A stretch of 56,635 nt of DNA from Eutrophocola sp964490145 (GCA_964490145.1 CAZBBS010000010.1:1-56635); one strand, 5' to 3'. Positions 26,489 to 35,522 are shown, counted from the first letter of the stretch. Notes: generated by a model from the letters alone, not told the origin. Made by a program: numbers and translations.

Positions 26489-27511
26489 TTATAAATAGTC
26501 TTTTATCAATAGCTCAGCTATCTGGATTGAGTTAAGTGCAGCACCTTTTCGCAAATTATCTGACACAATCCACATATTCAGGCCATTGGGGTGGGAAATA
26601 TCACGACGAATACGTCCTACCCAGACCTCATCATGGTCTGTTCCCTGCCCGATAGGTGTCGGATAACCACCGTTTTCACGGGAATCCATCACTTTCACGC
26701 CAGGAGCCTTCTCCAGCAGTGCCCTTGCCTCATCCTCGGTAATTTTATCCACAGTCTCAATATGAACAGCTTCCGAGTGCGAATAGAACACTGGCACGCG
26801 AACACAGGTCGGGTTGACCAGGATATTGTCATCTTCAAAGATTTTCTTGGTCTCCCAGACCATTTTCATCTCTTCCTTGGTGTAGCCGTTATCCATGAAC
26901 ACATCAATCTGGGGCAACACGTTGAACGCAATCTGGCGCGGGTATACCTTGGGTTCCACTTCCTTTCCGTTCATCAGCTTAGCTGTCTGGCCAGCCAGCT
27001 CATCGATCGCCTCTTTGCCGGTGCCGGAAACAGACTGGTAGGTTGCCACATTGATACGACTAATGCCCACGGCATCCTTGATGGGCTTCAGGGCTACCAG
27101 CATCTGGATGGTGGAACAGTTCGGATTGGCAATGATGTTCCTGTTGGTGTACTGGGCCAGAGCCTGGGGATTGACTTCCGGAACGATCAGCGGAATATCT
27201 TCCTCGTAACGAAACTGCGAGGTGTTATCAACCACCACACAGCCAGCCTCACCGGCTTTTGGCGCGTATACGGCAGACACACTGGCACCTGGCGAAAAAA
27301 GCCCGATCTGCGCCTTGCTGAAATCAAAATCTGCAAGATTTTCAACAGGATACTGTTTATTCTTAAACGTGATTTTCTCGCCTGCACTGCGCTCACTGGC
27401 CAGCAAATACAGGTTGTTCACTGGAAAATTACGTTGTTCGAGAATGTTCAGCATGGTACGGCCGACAGCGCCGGTAGCGCCAACAACAGCCACATCGTAT
27501 AACTTGCTCAT
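26489..27511 (-). CDS. asd: Aspartate-semialdehyde dehydrogenase
   Basis: Reduces aspartyl phosphate to aspartate semialdehyde, the branch point to lysine/diaminopimelate, threonine and methionine. The 340-residue protein has the Rossmann motif VAVVGATGAVGRTMLN, the catalytic cysteine in NPNCSTIQMLVAL, and the active-site histidine region FYSHSEAVHIET. AAGG lies six bases before the ATG. It follows leuD by about 50 bases; leuB, often found between them, is absent. Confidence 0.97.
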   Translation of the reverse strand: MSKLYDVAVVGATGAVGRTMLNILEQRNFPVNNLYLLASERSAGEKITFKNKQYPVENLADFDFSKAQIGLFSPGASVSAVYAPKAGEAGCVVVDNTSQFRYEEDIPLIVPEVNPQALAQYTNRNIIANPNCSTIQMLVALKPIKDAVGISRINVATYQSVSGTGKEAIDELAGQTAKLMNGKEVEPKVYPRQIAFNVLPQIDVFMDNGYTKEEMKMVWETKKIFEDDNILVNPTCVRVPVFYSHSEAVHIETVDKITEDEARALLEKAPGVKVMDSRENGGYPTPIGQGTDHDEVWVGRIRRDISHPNGLNMWIVSDNLRKGAALNSIQIAELLIKDYL

Positions 27512-27564
27512 GGTTTACCTTCTATACACGCCCCTTAGGGCATAAATCTATACAAATCTGATAG

Positions 27565-28215
27565 TTAGTTACCAACCTGGGAAAACAACCAGGGGGCTTT
27601 TTCCTGCCACTGTGCTTCAAAACCGGAAATCGCTTCCTCGTTCTGCAGGGTCAGGGAGATATCATCCAACCCGTTGAGCAGAACATTCTTGCGAGAATCC
27701 TCGATATCAAAGCTTATTTTCTCACCATTGGGCTTGGTGATGGTCTGGGACGCCAGGTCCACGACCAGACGATACCCTTCCTGTGCCTCGGTTTCCCTGA
27801 ACAGCTGGTCAACAGTGCTTTCATCGAGCACGATCAGCAAAATGCCGTTCTTGACACAGTTGTTAAAGAAAATATCGGCAAAACTTGGCGCAATGACACA
27901 GCGAAAACCGTAGTCATCCAGTGCCCACGGAGCATGCTCACGGCTGGAACCGCAACCAAAGTTTTCGCGGGCCAGCAATATGCTTGCACTCTGGTAACGT
28001 GGCTGATTCATCACAAAATCTGGATTCAGGGGACGGCCGGAACAATCTGCGTCAGGCAGACCCTTGTCCAGGTAACGCGCCTCGTCAAACAGGTTCTTGC
28101 CAAAACCGGTACGTTTGATGGATTTCAGGAACTGCTTGGGAATGATGTAATCAGTGTCCACATTCGCCCTGTCCAGGGGCAGTACCAGCCCATCTTCAGC
28201 TATAAACTTCTTCAT
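27565..28215 (-). CDS. leuD: 3-isopropylmalate dehydratase small subunit
   Basis: Small subunit of isopropylmalate isomerase in leucine synthesis, partner of LeuC. The 216-residue protein contains LPLDRANVDTDYIIPKQF at the N-terminus and the substrate loop NFGCGSSREHAPWAL. Length fits the family (about 200-215). It lies 24 bases after leuC and is surely co-translated from one message. Confidence 0.97.
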   Translation of the reverse strand: MKKFIAEDGLVLPLDRANVDTDYIIPKQFLKSIKRTGFGKNLFDEARYLDKGLPDADCSGRPLNPDFVMNQPRYQSASILLARENFGCGSSREHAPWALDDYGFRCVIAPSFADIFFNNCVKNGILLIVLDESTVDQLFRETEAQEGYRLVVDLASQTITKPNGEKISFDIEDSRKNVLLNGLDDISLTLQNEEAISGFEAQWQEKAPWLFSQVGN

Positions 28216-28239
28216 GTTTGTTCTCTAACTATATGTTAT

Positions 28240-29667
28240 TTAATGTAATTCAACGTCTCTTACGTCAACAAAATGACCAAATACTGCTGCAGCAGCGGCC
28301 ATTGCCGGGCTTACCAGGTGGGTACGACCACCGAAGCCCTGGCGACCTTCAAAATTCCGGTTGGACGTGGAAGCGCAATGCTCGCCCTCACCCAACTGGT
28401 CAGCATTCATGGCCAGACACATGGAGCAGCCTGGCTCACGCCATTGCAGACCGGCTTCAACAAAGATCTTGTCCAGCCCTTCCTGCTCAGCCTGCGCTTT
28501 TACCAGCCCGGAACCTGGTACAACCAGTGCTTCCTTGATGGTGGATGCCACTTTACGACCTTTGACCACAGCGGCGGCAGCCCGCAGATCTTCTATGCGG
28601 GAGTTGGTGCAGGAACCTATGAACACGCGATCCAGCCTGATGTCCTGGATGGGCGTACCGGCAGACAGCCCCATGTATTTGAGTGCCTGGGCATAATTGC
28701 TCCGGCGAGCTTCACTGGGAGCATCTGCAGGGTCAGGGATATTGCCGGTAACCGGTGCCACCATTTCCGGGGAGGTACCCCAGCTGACCTGAGGCTCAAT
28801 ATCTGCAGCTTCCAGCTCAACAACGGCATCAAAATGGGCATCTTCGTCACTTTTCAGGTCCTTCCAGGCTGCCACAGCCATTTCCCACTGAGCGTCAGAG
28901 GGAGCAAAAGGACGCCCTTTGACATAGTCGATGGTTTTGTCATCAACCGCCACCAGGCCAGCGCGGGCACCCGCTTCGATCGCCATGTTGCAGATGGTCA
29001 TCCGGCCTTCCAGGGAAAGCGAACGGATGGCTTCGCCACCAAACTCGATGGTGTAGCCGGTGCCGCCAGCAGTGCCGATTTTGCCGATAATGGCCAGAAC
29101 CACGTCTTTGGCTGTTACGCCGTTCTTGAGCTGGCCATTGACCTTCACCAGCATGTTTTTCGCTTTTTTGGCGACCAGACACTGGGTAGCCAGAACATGC
29201 TCGACTTCGGAGGTGCCGATGCCATGTGCCAGGGCGCCCAGCGCACCGTGAGTGGACGTATGGGAGTCACCACACACGATAGTCATGCCAGGCAGGGTTC
29301 TGCCCTGCTCAGGCCCGATAACATGAACGATACCGTGACGGTTGTCATCGATATGAAATTCGTTGATGCCGAATTCAGCACAGTTGCTGTCAAGGGCTTT
29401 CACCTGGATCTTGGAGACAGGGTCAACAATCCCCTCAACCCCGCGAGAACGCTCATCCGTTGTCGTCGGCACGTTATGATCCGGGGTCGCCATATTGGCA
29501 CCGGACCGCCAGGGTTTCCGGTTTGCCAGGCGCAGCCCCTCGAAGGCCTGCGGCGAGGTCACTTCATGAAGGAAATGCAGATCGATATAAATCAGGGATG
29601 TTCCATCGTCCAGGTTCTTGACCAGGTGACTGTCCCACAATTTGTCGTATAAAGTTTTTCCTGCCAT
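28240..29667 (-). CDS. leuC: 3-isopropylmalate dehydratase large subunit
   Basis: Large [4Fe-4S] subunit that interconverts 2- and 3-isopropylmalate. The 475-residue protein has the family opening TLYDKLWDSHLV, the CGDSHTSTHGALGALAHGIGTSEVEHVL block, and the three cluster cysteines in SCTNSRIEDL and GCSMCLAMN. AAGAGAA lies upstream of the ATG. It is downstream of aroC rather than behind its own LysR regulator as in Pseudomonas; the nearest LysR gene lies beyond aroC. Confidence 0.98.
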   Translation of the reverse strand: MAGKTLYDKLWDSHLVKNLDDGTSLIYIDLHFLHEVTSPQAFEGLRLANRKPWRSGANMATPDHNVPTTTDERSRGVEGIVDPVSKIQVKALDSNCAEFGINEFHIDDNRHGIVHVIGPEQGRTLPGMTIVCGDSHTSTHGALGALAHGIGTSEVEHVLATQCLVAKKAKNMLVKVNGQLKNGVTAKDVVLAIIGKIGTAGGTGYTIEFGGEAIRSLSLEGRMTICNMAIEAGARAGLVAVDDKTIDYVKGRPFAPSDAQWEMAVAAWKDLKSDEDAHFDAVVELEAADIEPQVSWGTSPEMVAPVTGNIPDPADAPSEARRSNYAQALKYMGLSAGTPIQDIRLDRVFIGSCTNSRIEDLRAAAAVVKGRKVASTIKEALVVPGSGLVKAQAEQEGLDKIFVEAGLQWREPGCSMCLAMNADQLGEGEHCASTSNRNFEGRQGFGGRTHLVSPAMAAAAAVFGHFVDVRDVELH

Positions 29668-29737
29668 TACATTTCTCTTAATTTTCTGAATGTTAAAAGG
29701 ATTTCTTAAAGTTAGTATTAAAGTTTGTTTAATTCTT

Positions 29738-30838
29738 TCAGGGCTTTTGGGCCGGTATTATGGGGGTCCCAGATACCACATCCGCGTTCTGGGCCCGGTG
29801 CCGCAGAAAGTGATCCATCAGGACGATGGCCATCATGGCCTCGGCAATGGGGGTGGCCCTGATACCCACACAGGGATCATGTCGTCCTGTGGTCACCACG
29901 TCCACGGCATTGCCGTGAATATCCACACTCTGCCCCGGTATCCGGATGCTGGATGTGGGCTTCAGGGCTATATGGGCGGTAATGTCCTGGCCTGAGCTGA
30001 TCCCACCCAGAATGCCGCCGGCATTGTTGGAGTGAAAGCCTTCCGGACTGATCAGATCCCGGTGCTGCGTCCCCTTTTGAACCACGGACTCAAAACCCGC
30101 GCCGATTTCCACCCCCTTCACGGCATTGATACTCATCAGGGCATGGGCCAGTTCCGCATCCAGACGGTCAAAGATCGGCTCGCCCAAACCTGGCGGTACT
30201 CCTGTGGCCACGACACTGATCCGGGCGCCAATGGAGTTGCCTTCCTTGCTCAGCTCGCTCATATAGGCTTCCATTTCCGGGACCCTGGCCGGATCAGGGC
30301 AGAAAAACGGGTTGTTGCCCACTTCATTCCAGTCCACCAGCTCGGCCTTGATCGGCCCCAGCTGGGACAGATAGCCGCGTATCACAATGCCCACCGTCTC
30401 CAGAAGATACTTCTTGGCAATGGCACCGGCGGCCACACGCATTGCCGTTTCCCGGGCTGAGGAACGTCCACCGCCACGATAATCCCGGATGCCGTACTTC
30501 TGCTGATAGGTGTAATCAGCATGGGCAGGACGAAACAGGTCCTTGATGTTGCTGTAATCCTTGCTCTTCTGATCCGTATTTTCGATAAGCAGGCCAATGG
30601 GCGTGCCAGTCGTCCTGCCTTCGAAAACACCGGACAATATTTTCACCTGGTCCGCTTCCTGGCGCTGGGTTGTAAACCGGCTTGTACCCGGTTTGCGCCG
30701 ATCAAGATCAATCTGCAGGTCTTCCTCACACAAGGCCATTCCCGGAGGACACCCATCCACAATACAGCCCAATGCCAGCCCGTGGCTCTCGCCAAAGCTG
30801 GTCATACTGAACATTTTTCCGATGGTGTTGCCGGCCAT
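29738..30838 (-). CDS. aroC: Chorismate synthase
   Basis: Last shikimate step: converts 5-enolpyruvylshikimate-3-phosphate to chorismate using reduced FMN. The 366-residue protein has the signatures SFGESHGLALGCIVDGCPPG, YRGGGRSSARETA and RPAHADYTYQQKYGIRD. Its ribosome-binding site AGGAA lies in a tandem 12-base repeat just upstream (30844-30867), which creates two copies. A TATAAT on the minus strand at 30903-30898 may be its -10 box. The gene stands opposite a LysR regulator. Confidence 0.98.
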   Translation of the reverse strand: MAGNTIGKMFSMTSFGESHGLALGCIVDGCPPGMALCEEDLQIDLDRRKPGTSRFTTQRQEADQVKILSGVFEGRTTGTPIGLLIENTDQKSKDYSNIKDLFRPAHADYTYQQKYGIRDYRGGGRSSARETAMRVAAGAIAKKYLLETVGIVIRGYLSQLGPIKAELVDWNEVGNNPFFCPDPARVPEMEAYMSELSKEGNSIGARISVVATGVPPGLGEPIFDRLDAELAHALMSINAVKGVEIGAGFESVVQKGTQHRDLISPEGFHSNNAGGILGGISSGQDITAHIALKPTSSIRIPGQSVDIHGNAVDVVTTGRHDPCVGIRATPIAEAMMAIVLMDHFLRHRAQNADVVSGTPIIPAQKP

Positions 30839-30843
30839 ACTGG

Positions 30844-30867
30844 TTCCTGAAACTGTTCCTGAAACTT
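30844..30867 (-). repeat. Tandem 12-base repeat doubling the aroC ribosome-binding site
   Basis: Plus-strand TTCCTGAAACTG is followed at once by TTCCTGAAACTT. On the minus strand this gives two CAGGAA boxes, the near one five bases from the aroC ATG and the far one 12 bases further away. Confidence 0.6.
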
Positions 30868-31032
30868 CTGTCGCTGGATGCTCTTGAAAGGCGCGGGATT
30901 ATACCCCTTTAACTAACTCAGGTGTTAGCGCTAAGTCCTTGTCAATGCATGCTTTTGATGAGTTTATCGTGCCTTTTCCAAGTGTTGCCGGCATTCTAGG
31001 GAAGTGATATAAATAAATCCAATTTATAGAAT

Positions 31033-31061
31033 TTATAACTTCTATAACTTTTTGTTATAAT
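31033..31061 (+). promoter_or_regulatory. Probable promoter of the LysR gene with overlapping inverted repeat
   Basis: TTATAA (31033-31038), a 17-base spacer and TATAAT (31056-31061) lie 26 bases before the LysR start. TATAAC-N5-GTTATA (31043-31059) overlaps the -10 box and could be an autoregulatory LysR site. The region from 31005 is very AT-rich, unlike its surroundings. Confidence 0.5.
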
Positions 31062-31087
31062 GCGGTTTGCTCAAGGGAGAGGCCAGC

Positions 31088-31984
31088 ATGGAAATAGAGG
31101 AATTACGGGCCTTTCAGGCTGTCGCGGAACTGGGCTCTTTTTCCCGCGCCGCGGAGCGCATACATCTCACTCAGCCGGCCATCAGCAAGCGCATTGCCAA
31201 TCTTGAACACAAGCTGCAGGCTCAGCTGTTTGACCGGATTGGCGGCTCTGTCCAGCTTACATCCGCGGGCGCCCTGCTCCTGGAGCGTGCAGCTGAAGTT
31301 TTACTGGAGCTGGAGGACATTCGGCGCGGGATCAGCAACCTGTCCGGAGGTGTCAACGGTTCGGTGGTGTTTGCCACCAGCCACCATATCGGCCTGCACC
31401 GCCTGCCGCCTGTACTTGAGCGCTTTCATCAGAATTTCCCGCAGGTGAAACTGGATATTCGTTTTCTGGATTCCGAACAGGGCTGCCAACAGGTGGCTCG
31501 CGGGGAACTGGAATTCGCCGTGGTAACACTGCCGCCTCGGGTCGAACCGCCCCTGCAAACGCGGATGATCTGGCATGACCCGATACATATCGTCGCGGCG
31601 GCAGACCACCCGCTGGCAATCCGGTCCGCCCCCCTGAGCCTGAAACATTTGCTGCGCTACTCAGCCCTGCTTCCGGCCCCGGAGACCTATACTCGCCGCC
31701 TGGTAATGGCAGCATTTGGCAACCAGGCCGGCAAGGTGAATATCGAGATCAGCAGTAATTATCTGGAAGTACTGAAAATGCTTACCCGGGTAGGTCTGGG
31801 CTGGAGCACACTGCCAGACATTATGCTGGATGAACATCTGGTCACACTGGAAGTACCGGAACTGGCCCTCAGCCGTGAGCTGGGCGTGGTCACCCATGAG
31901 CGTCGCACACTGTCCAATGCCGGACAGGCATTTATTTCCCTTCTGGAGGGGTTTGCCCAGCCTTCTCAGGCCGCTGGCAGTTGA
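31088..31984 (+). CDS. LysR-family transcriptional regulator
   Basis: A 298-residue LysR regulator. The N-terminal winged helix-turn-helix is clear (IEELRAFQAVAELGSFSRAA, then LTQPAISKRIANLEHKL), followed by a substrate-binding domain from about residue 90. The ATG at 31088 with GGGAGAGG upstream gives the standard family start; seven further codons are open upstream. It is divergent from aroC and ends overlapping prmB by 19 bases on the opposite strand. Its inducer and targets are unknown; aroC and the leucine genes are candidates by position only. Confidence 0.92.
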   Translation: MEIEELRAFQAVAELGSFSRAAERIHLTQPAISKRIANLEHKLQAQLFDRIGGSVQLTSAGALLLERAAEVLLELEDIRRGISNLSGGVNGSVVFATSHHIGLHRLPPVLERFHQNFPQVKLDIRFLDSEQGCQQVARGELEFAVVTLPPRVEPPLQTRMIWHDPIHIVAAADHPLAIRSAPLSLKHLLRYSALLPAPETYTRRLVMAAFGNQAGKVNIEISSNYLEVLKMLTRVGLGWSTLPDIMLDEHLVTLEVPELALSRELGVVTHERRTLSNAGQAFISLLEGFAQPSQAAGS

Positions 31985-32844
31985 TCCCTGGACAAGAGGC
32001 ACACCCCTTCCCCGCCGTATTCAAAGTCCAGCCACAGAAACGGCAGGTCTGGTTCCGAAGCGTCCAGTGCCTGCCAGGTATAGCCGGTTTCCAGGATCAG
32101 GTGCCCTTCCCGGGTCAGGAAATCAGCCGATTGAGCCAGAATCTGACGGGGAATATCCAGCCCTTCTCCGCTACTGACCAGCCCCAACTGCGGCTCCTGC
32201 CAATATTCATCAGGCAGCTCGCGATATTCATCCGCAGGTACGTAGGGCGGATTGCTGACAATCAGGTCGAATGTTCCGCTGACACCGGCAAACAGGTCGG
32301 ACTGCACGGTTGTCACCCGATCCTGAAGGTCATATTTCTCAATATTGATCCTGGCAACCTCCAGGGCCTCTGGCGATATATCTGCCAGCACCACCCGGCT
32401 ATCAGGAAAAGCCAGGGCACAGGCAATACCGATGCAGCCGCTGCCGCAGCACAAGTCCAGGATGGTGGCCGGTTCAGCATTGAGCAGCGGGTCAAAGCGA
32501 TTTTCGATCAGCTCGGCAATTGGTGAGCGTGGTACCAGAACCCGCTCATCCACAAAAAACGCCAATCCCGCAAACCAGGCTTCATGCAGCAGGTAAGCAA
32601 CCGGAATCCTTTCATGAATGCGCCGCTGAAGCAGGGTTTCCAGTCGCTCCAGACATACTGCATCAAGAGGCGTGTCATCAGCGACCTCATTAATCCCTGC
32701 CTGGGCAAGGACTCCAAGCAAAAGCCACTGGGCTTCACTACCCGGATTGTCCGTCCCATGGCCATAAAACAGGTCCGCCTGCTCCATGCGCGTCATGGCA
32801 TTCTCCAGCCAGTTAGCGGCTGTTTTGAGGGACTGGTTTTTCAC
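31966..32844 (-). CDS. prmB: Ribosomal protein uL3 N5-glutamine methyltransferase
   Basis: SAM-dependent enzyme that methylates a glutamine of ribosomal protein L3. The 292-residue protein has the PrmB opening ADLFYGHGTDNPGSEAQWLL, the SAM motif ILDLCCGSGCIGIACA, and the catalytic NPPYVP of glutamine methyltransferases. The start is GTG at 32844, kept because the N-terminal helix then aligns with the family. The 3' end overlaps the LysR gene. In Pseudomonas prmB and aroC are neighbours too; here the LysR gene sits between them. Confidence 0.95.
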   Translation of the reverse strand: MKNQSLKTAANWLENAMTRMEQADLFYGHGTDNPGSEAQWLLLGVLAQAGINEVADDTPLDAVCLERLETLLQRRIHERIPVAYLLHEAWFAGLAFFVDERVLVPRSPIAELIENRFDPLLNAEPATILDLCCGSGCIGIACALAFPDSRVVLADISPEALEVARINIEKYDLQDRVTTVQSDLFAGVSGTFDLIVSNPPYVPADEYRELPDEYWQEPQLGLVSSGEGLDIPRQILAQSADFLTREGHLILETGYTWQALDASEPDLPFLWLDFEYGGEGVCLLSRDQLPAA

Positions 32845-32884
32845 GGATTTTCTTTACCCCGTTGGCAGTTTCGAGTAGGGTGCG

Positions 32885-32929
32885 CAGTTTACTCGACATC
32901 GACCAGCGGCAACAGCGCCGCGTAAACTG
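32885..32929 (+). promoter_or_regulatory. Inverted repeat in the folE leader
   Basis: CAGTTTAC (32885-32892) and GTAAACTG (32922-32929) are perfectly complementary. Between them GCGGC-aacagc-GCCGC forms an inner hairpin continuous with the right arm. The structure ends about 18 bases before the folE ATG and abuts its purine-rich ribosome-binding region. Function is unproven. Confidence 0.4.
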
Positions 32930-32947
32930 GAAAAGAAAAAAATTCCC

Positions 32948-33502
32948 ATGCAAGACAAGACCTTAGAGCAGGCCTACGCCGCCATTATCGAAAATGTTGG
33001 TGAAGATCTCGACCGTCACGGCCTCAAAGATACGCCTGCCCGCGCTGCCGAAGCCATGAAATTCCTGACCCGGGGCTACACCCAGGACCTTAATCAAATC
33101 GTCAATGGCGCCCTGTTTCCCACTACGTCAAACGAAATGGTCATCGTCAAGAATATCGAGCTGTATTCCCTGTGCGAACATCATATGCTGCCCTTTATCG
33201 GCAAATGCCATGTCGCCTACCTGCCGAATGAAAACGTGATCGGACTGTCGAAGATCGCCCGGATTGTGGACATGTTTGCACGCCGTCTTCAAATCCAGGA
33301 ACACCTGACCCAGCAGATTGCTGAATCCATTCAGGAGATTACCAGTGCACGGGGCGTTGGCGTCATCATCGAGTCACAGCATATGTGCATGATGATGCGG
33401 GGCGTGGAAAAACAGAATTCCAGCATGACGACTTCGTGCATGCTTGGCGCCTTCCGGGAGAAACAAAGCACCCGCGCCGAGTTTCTGTCCTTGGTCAGCT
33501 AG
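32948..33502 (+). CDS. folE: GTP cyclohydrolase I
   Basis: Converts GTP to 7,8-dihydroneopterin triphosphate, the first step of folate synthesis. The 184-residue protein carries the zinc/active-site motif SLCEHHMLPFIGKCHVAYLP, the GLSKIARIVD segment, and the second zinc cysteine in SQHMCMMMRGVEKQNSSMTT. Length is normal. It converges on an alpha/beta hydrolase gene with an eight-base overlap. Confidence 0.97.
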   Translation: MQDKTLEQAYAAIIENVGEDLDRHGLKDTPARAAEAMKFLTRGYTQDLNQIVNGALFPTTSNEMVIVKNIELYSLCEHHMLPFIGKCHVAYLPNENVIGLSKIARIVDMFARRLQIQEHLTQQIAESIQEITSARGVGVIIESQHMCMMMRGVEKQNSSMTTSCMLGAFREKQSTRAEFLSLVS

Positions 33503-34349
33503 AACCTGAATTCGTCAGAAAATCCTGTATCTGTTCGGCAATAGTCTCAACATCGCCATCCAGGTGCTGATGGTGTCCGCCTGGCAGGTCAATCTGTCTG
33601 ATCTGCTTGACCAGCGCCATGCGCTTCCTGATAACGTCCTCCCTGAACACAGCCTCCTTTGACGTTATCAACAATACCGGACAGGAAATCGCTTCCAGGA
33701 AGTGAGCGCCATGCTCTTCGGTCAGGCTTAACAGGCTCGTGCGCGTCAGGCGCTGGTCATGCTGCCAGTAATAGCCTTCCTCTTTACGGGATATTCCCCG
33801 AGCCCCAAGCAAGGCTGCGGCCTCTTCGCTGATGCCGCGCCTGGCCCGTGCGGTAACCGCCTCTTCCCGGGTCTTGTAGATACCTGCCCGACGCAATGGG
33901 TATTTCAGGCGCTGGTTGAACGCTGTACGCATCTGCTCCAGTGCGTCAGACGCTGGTGTGGTGATTACGCCGATCACATCAAGCAGCACCAGCGCTTTTA
34001 TCCGATCAGGAAACAGAGCTGCCAGCAGGCTGGAGACACCACCGCCCATGGAATGGCCCACAAGTACAAACTGCTCAAGCCCCATGGCATCAGCAACCGC
34101 CATGGCTTCCAGGCCGTAGTGCCACAAGGAATATTCAGCCGCAATCCCACGGTGATGTGAAAGCCCATGCCCTGGCAGATCGGGTATTACCCAGTAGAGA
34201 TCCGGCAGCTGCGGCGCAAGCTTGTCGAAAGTTGCCGCATTATCCTGCCAGCCATGCAGGGCCAGAATGGGAGAACTGTCAGGGTTTCCCCAGGTCTTTA
34301 CGGCCAGGGTCAGGTCGTGAGTGGTGACGGTATGTTCCTGGCTGACCAT
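33495..34349 (-). CDS. Alpha/beta hydrolase
   Basis: A 284-residue alpha/beta-fold hydrolase with an oxyanion loop ALHGWQDNAATF, the turn DLPGHGLSHH, the nucleophile elbow GHSMGGGV (serine near residue 96), and a C-terminal histidine in LPGGHHQHLD. Such proteins cleave esters or related bonds; no substrate can be named. It lies nine bases after sixA, so the two are likely co-transcribed. Confidence 0.88.
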   Translation of the reverse strand: MVSQEHTVTTHDLTLAVKTWGNPDSSPILALHGWQDNAATFDKLAPQLPDLYWVIPDLPGHGLSHHRGIAAEYSLWHYGLEAMAVADAMGLEQFVLVGHSMGGGVSSLLAALFPDRIKALVLLDVIGVITTPASDALEQMRTAFNQRLKYPLRRAGIYKTREEAVTARARRGISEEAAALLGARGISRKEEGYYWQHDQRLTRTSLLSLTEEHGAHFLEAISCPVLLITSKEAVFREDVIRKRMALVKQIRQIDLPGGHHQHLDGDVETIAEQIQDFLTNSGSS

Positions 34350-34358
34350 GATGCTGAC

Positions 34359-34844
34359 TCAGGAAGATTGCACCTGGTTGGGATCGGGCTCCAGTATCCA
34401 GGGACAATTCCCCATCCCCAGACCGATGATATCCAGTGATACACAGGCCAGGTTGGCAGTTTCCAGGATATACAGACCGTCGATATTCCCCCGGGTAAGC
34501 AAGGCCAGCAACTCCGACAAAATTGGATTGTGGCTGACCAGCAGGATGTTTCCCTCCCGGCTCGGTTCCAGGAATTTCATGATGCCTGCCGCACGCTGAT
34601 TGGCACTGAGTTCCTCAACCGTTTCAGCTTCAGGGGCATCGAAAAGCATGGACAGAAAGGTGTCTGCCGTTTGCTGGGTTCTGAGTGCAGGACTCACCAG
34701 GCACCGGTCCAGCCTGGCATTTTTGGCCGCGAACTGGCGGGCAACATTGATCACTTCTTGATGGCCGGCTTCGGTCAACTGACGGCCAGCAGATGAAGAG
34801 GCATGGGCTTCAGCTTCACCATGCCGCAGGAGATACAAATTCAT
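34359..34844 (-). CDS. sixA: Phosphohistidine phosphatase SixA
   Basis: A 161-residue histidine phosphatase of the SixA branch. The catalytic RHG motif is at the N-terminus (LYLLRHGEAEAH) and the second catalytic histidine in LLVSHNPILSELLALL. SixA removes phosphate from phosphohistidine of HPt domains (ArcB) and of the nitrogen phosphotransferase protein NPr in E. coli. It is followed directly by the alpha/beta hydrolase gene. Confidence 0.92.
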   Translation of the reverse strand: MNLYLLRHGEAEAHASSSAGRQLTEAGHQEVINVARQFAAKNARLDRCLVSPALRTQQTADTFLSMLFDAPEAETVEELSANQRAAGIMKFLEPSREGNILLVSHNPILSELLALLTRGNIDGLYILETANLACVSLDIIGLGMGNCPWILEPDPNQVQSS

Positions 34845-34885
34845 TCAAACAACTTCATGTATTCAGGTTTGTAACCTGTCATTGG

Positions 34886-35494
34886 TCAGAGCGACGGTTT
34901 GGGTTCACCACCGCTGTTCGGGTCTTCCTGGTTTTCCGAACTGTTTTTACTTCCAGGGAAATCCACACTGTGCCTGTCAGAATCTTCCGCAGACTGATCC
35001 CGGTCATCCTCCTGATCAGTAAAGCTCATGTCAGAAAAAACATCATCCCTGTTGAGTGGTTTATCTGGCTCATTGCGCTCCGGGACACCGCCCTGGTCAT
35101 CCATGTCGGTCGGTGGTACTGAATCTGTGGCTGCCGCCTGGGCGGCTTCAGGTTCAGCTGCAGCATCATTTGAAGCAGTCGTGGCCGGACCATCATCATG
35201 ATCATCCACATCATCCGTCCCGGTTGAAAACGGCCAGGGTTTCTCGTTACTGGCATAAAGCATAAAACCCAGCAACTGTCTCAGGTAATCAGCCAGAATG
35301 GTGCCGAATTTTCTGAGATCAACATTATCCGTGCCAGTAACAAGACTGATCAGGGCCTGCAGGACCACGATAACCACCAATACGATGGTCACGATCCACC
35401 ACGCCACGCCATAAACGGCCATGAAAATAATGCGAGTCCACTGTGAAGGAGACAATATGTTTTTTTTGATTTCTTCCGCCCTGTCGTCACTCAT
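34886..35494 (-). CDS. DUF4389 domain-containing membrane protein
   Basis: A 202-residue protein. The N-terminal 85 residues match DUF4389: two membrane helices (about 22-48, and a weaker one around 68-80) with LRQLLGFMLYASNEKPWPF. The rest is an acidic, probably disordered tail rich in Asp, Glu and Ser. GGAGG lies four to five bases before the ATG at 35494; the longer upstream frame overlaps gpsA and is not used. Its function is unknown; a position between gpsA and sixA is common in pseudomonad-like genomes. Confidence 0.83.
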   Translation of the reverse strand: MSDDRAEEIKKNILSPSQWTRIIFMAVYGVAWWIVTIVLVVIVVLQALISLVTGTDNVDLRKFGTILADYLRQLLGFMLYASNEKPWPFSTGTDDVDDHDDGPATTASNDAAAEPEAAQAAATDSVPPTDMDDQGGVPERNEPDKPLNRDDVFSDMSFTDQEDDRDQSAEDSDRHSVDFPGSKNSSENQEDPNSGGEPKPSL

Positions 35495-35522
35495 GGCAAC
35501 CTCCATTGGCTGTCGATATCGG

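Noticed and set aside
26591..27502. 303-codon plus-strand open frame over asd
   Set aside because: Antisense shadow of asd.
28273..29652. 459-codon plus-strand open frame over leuC
   Set aside because: It mirrors leuC codon by codon, lacks any family signature, and leuC is certain.
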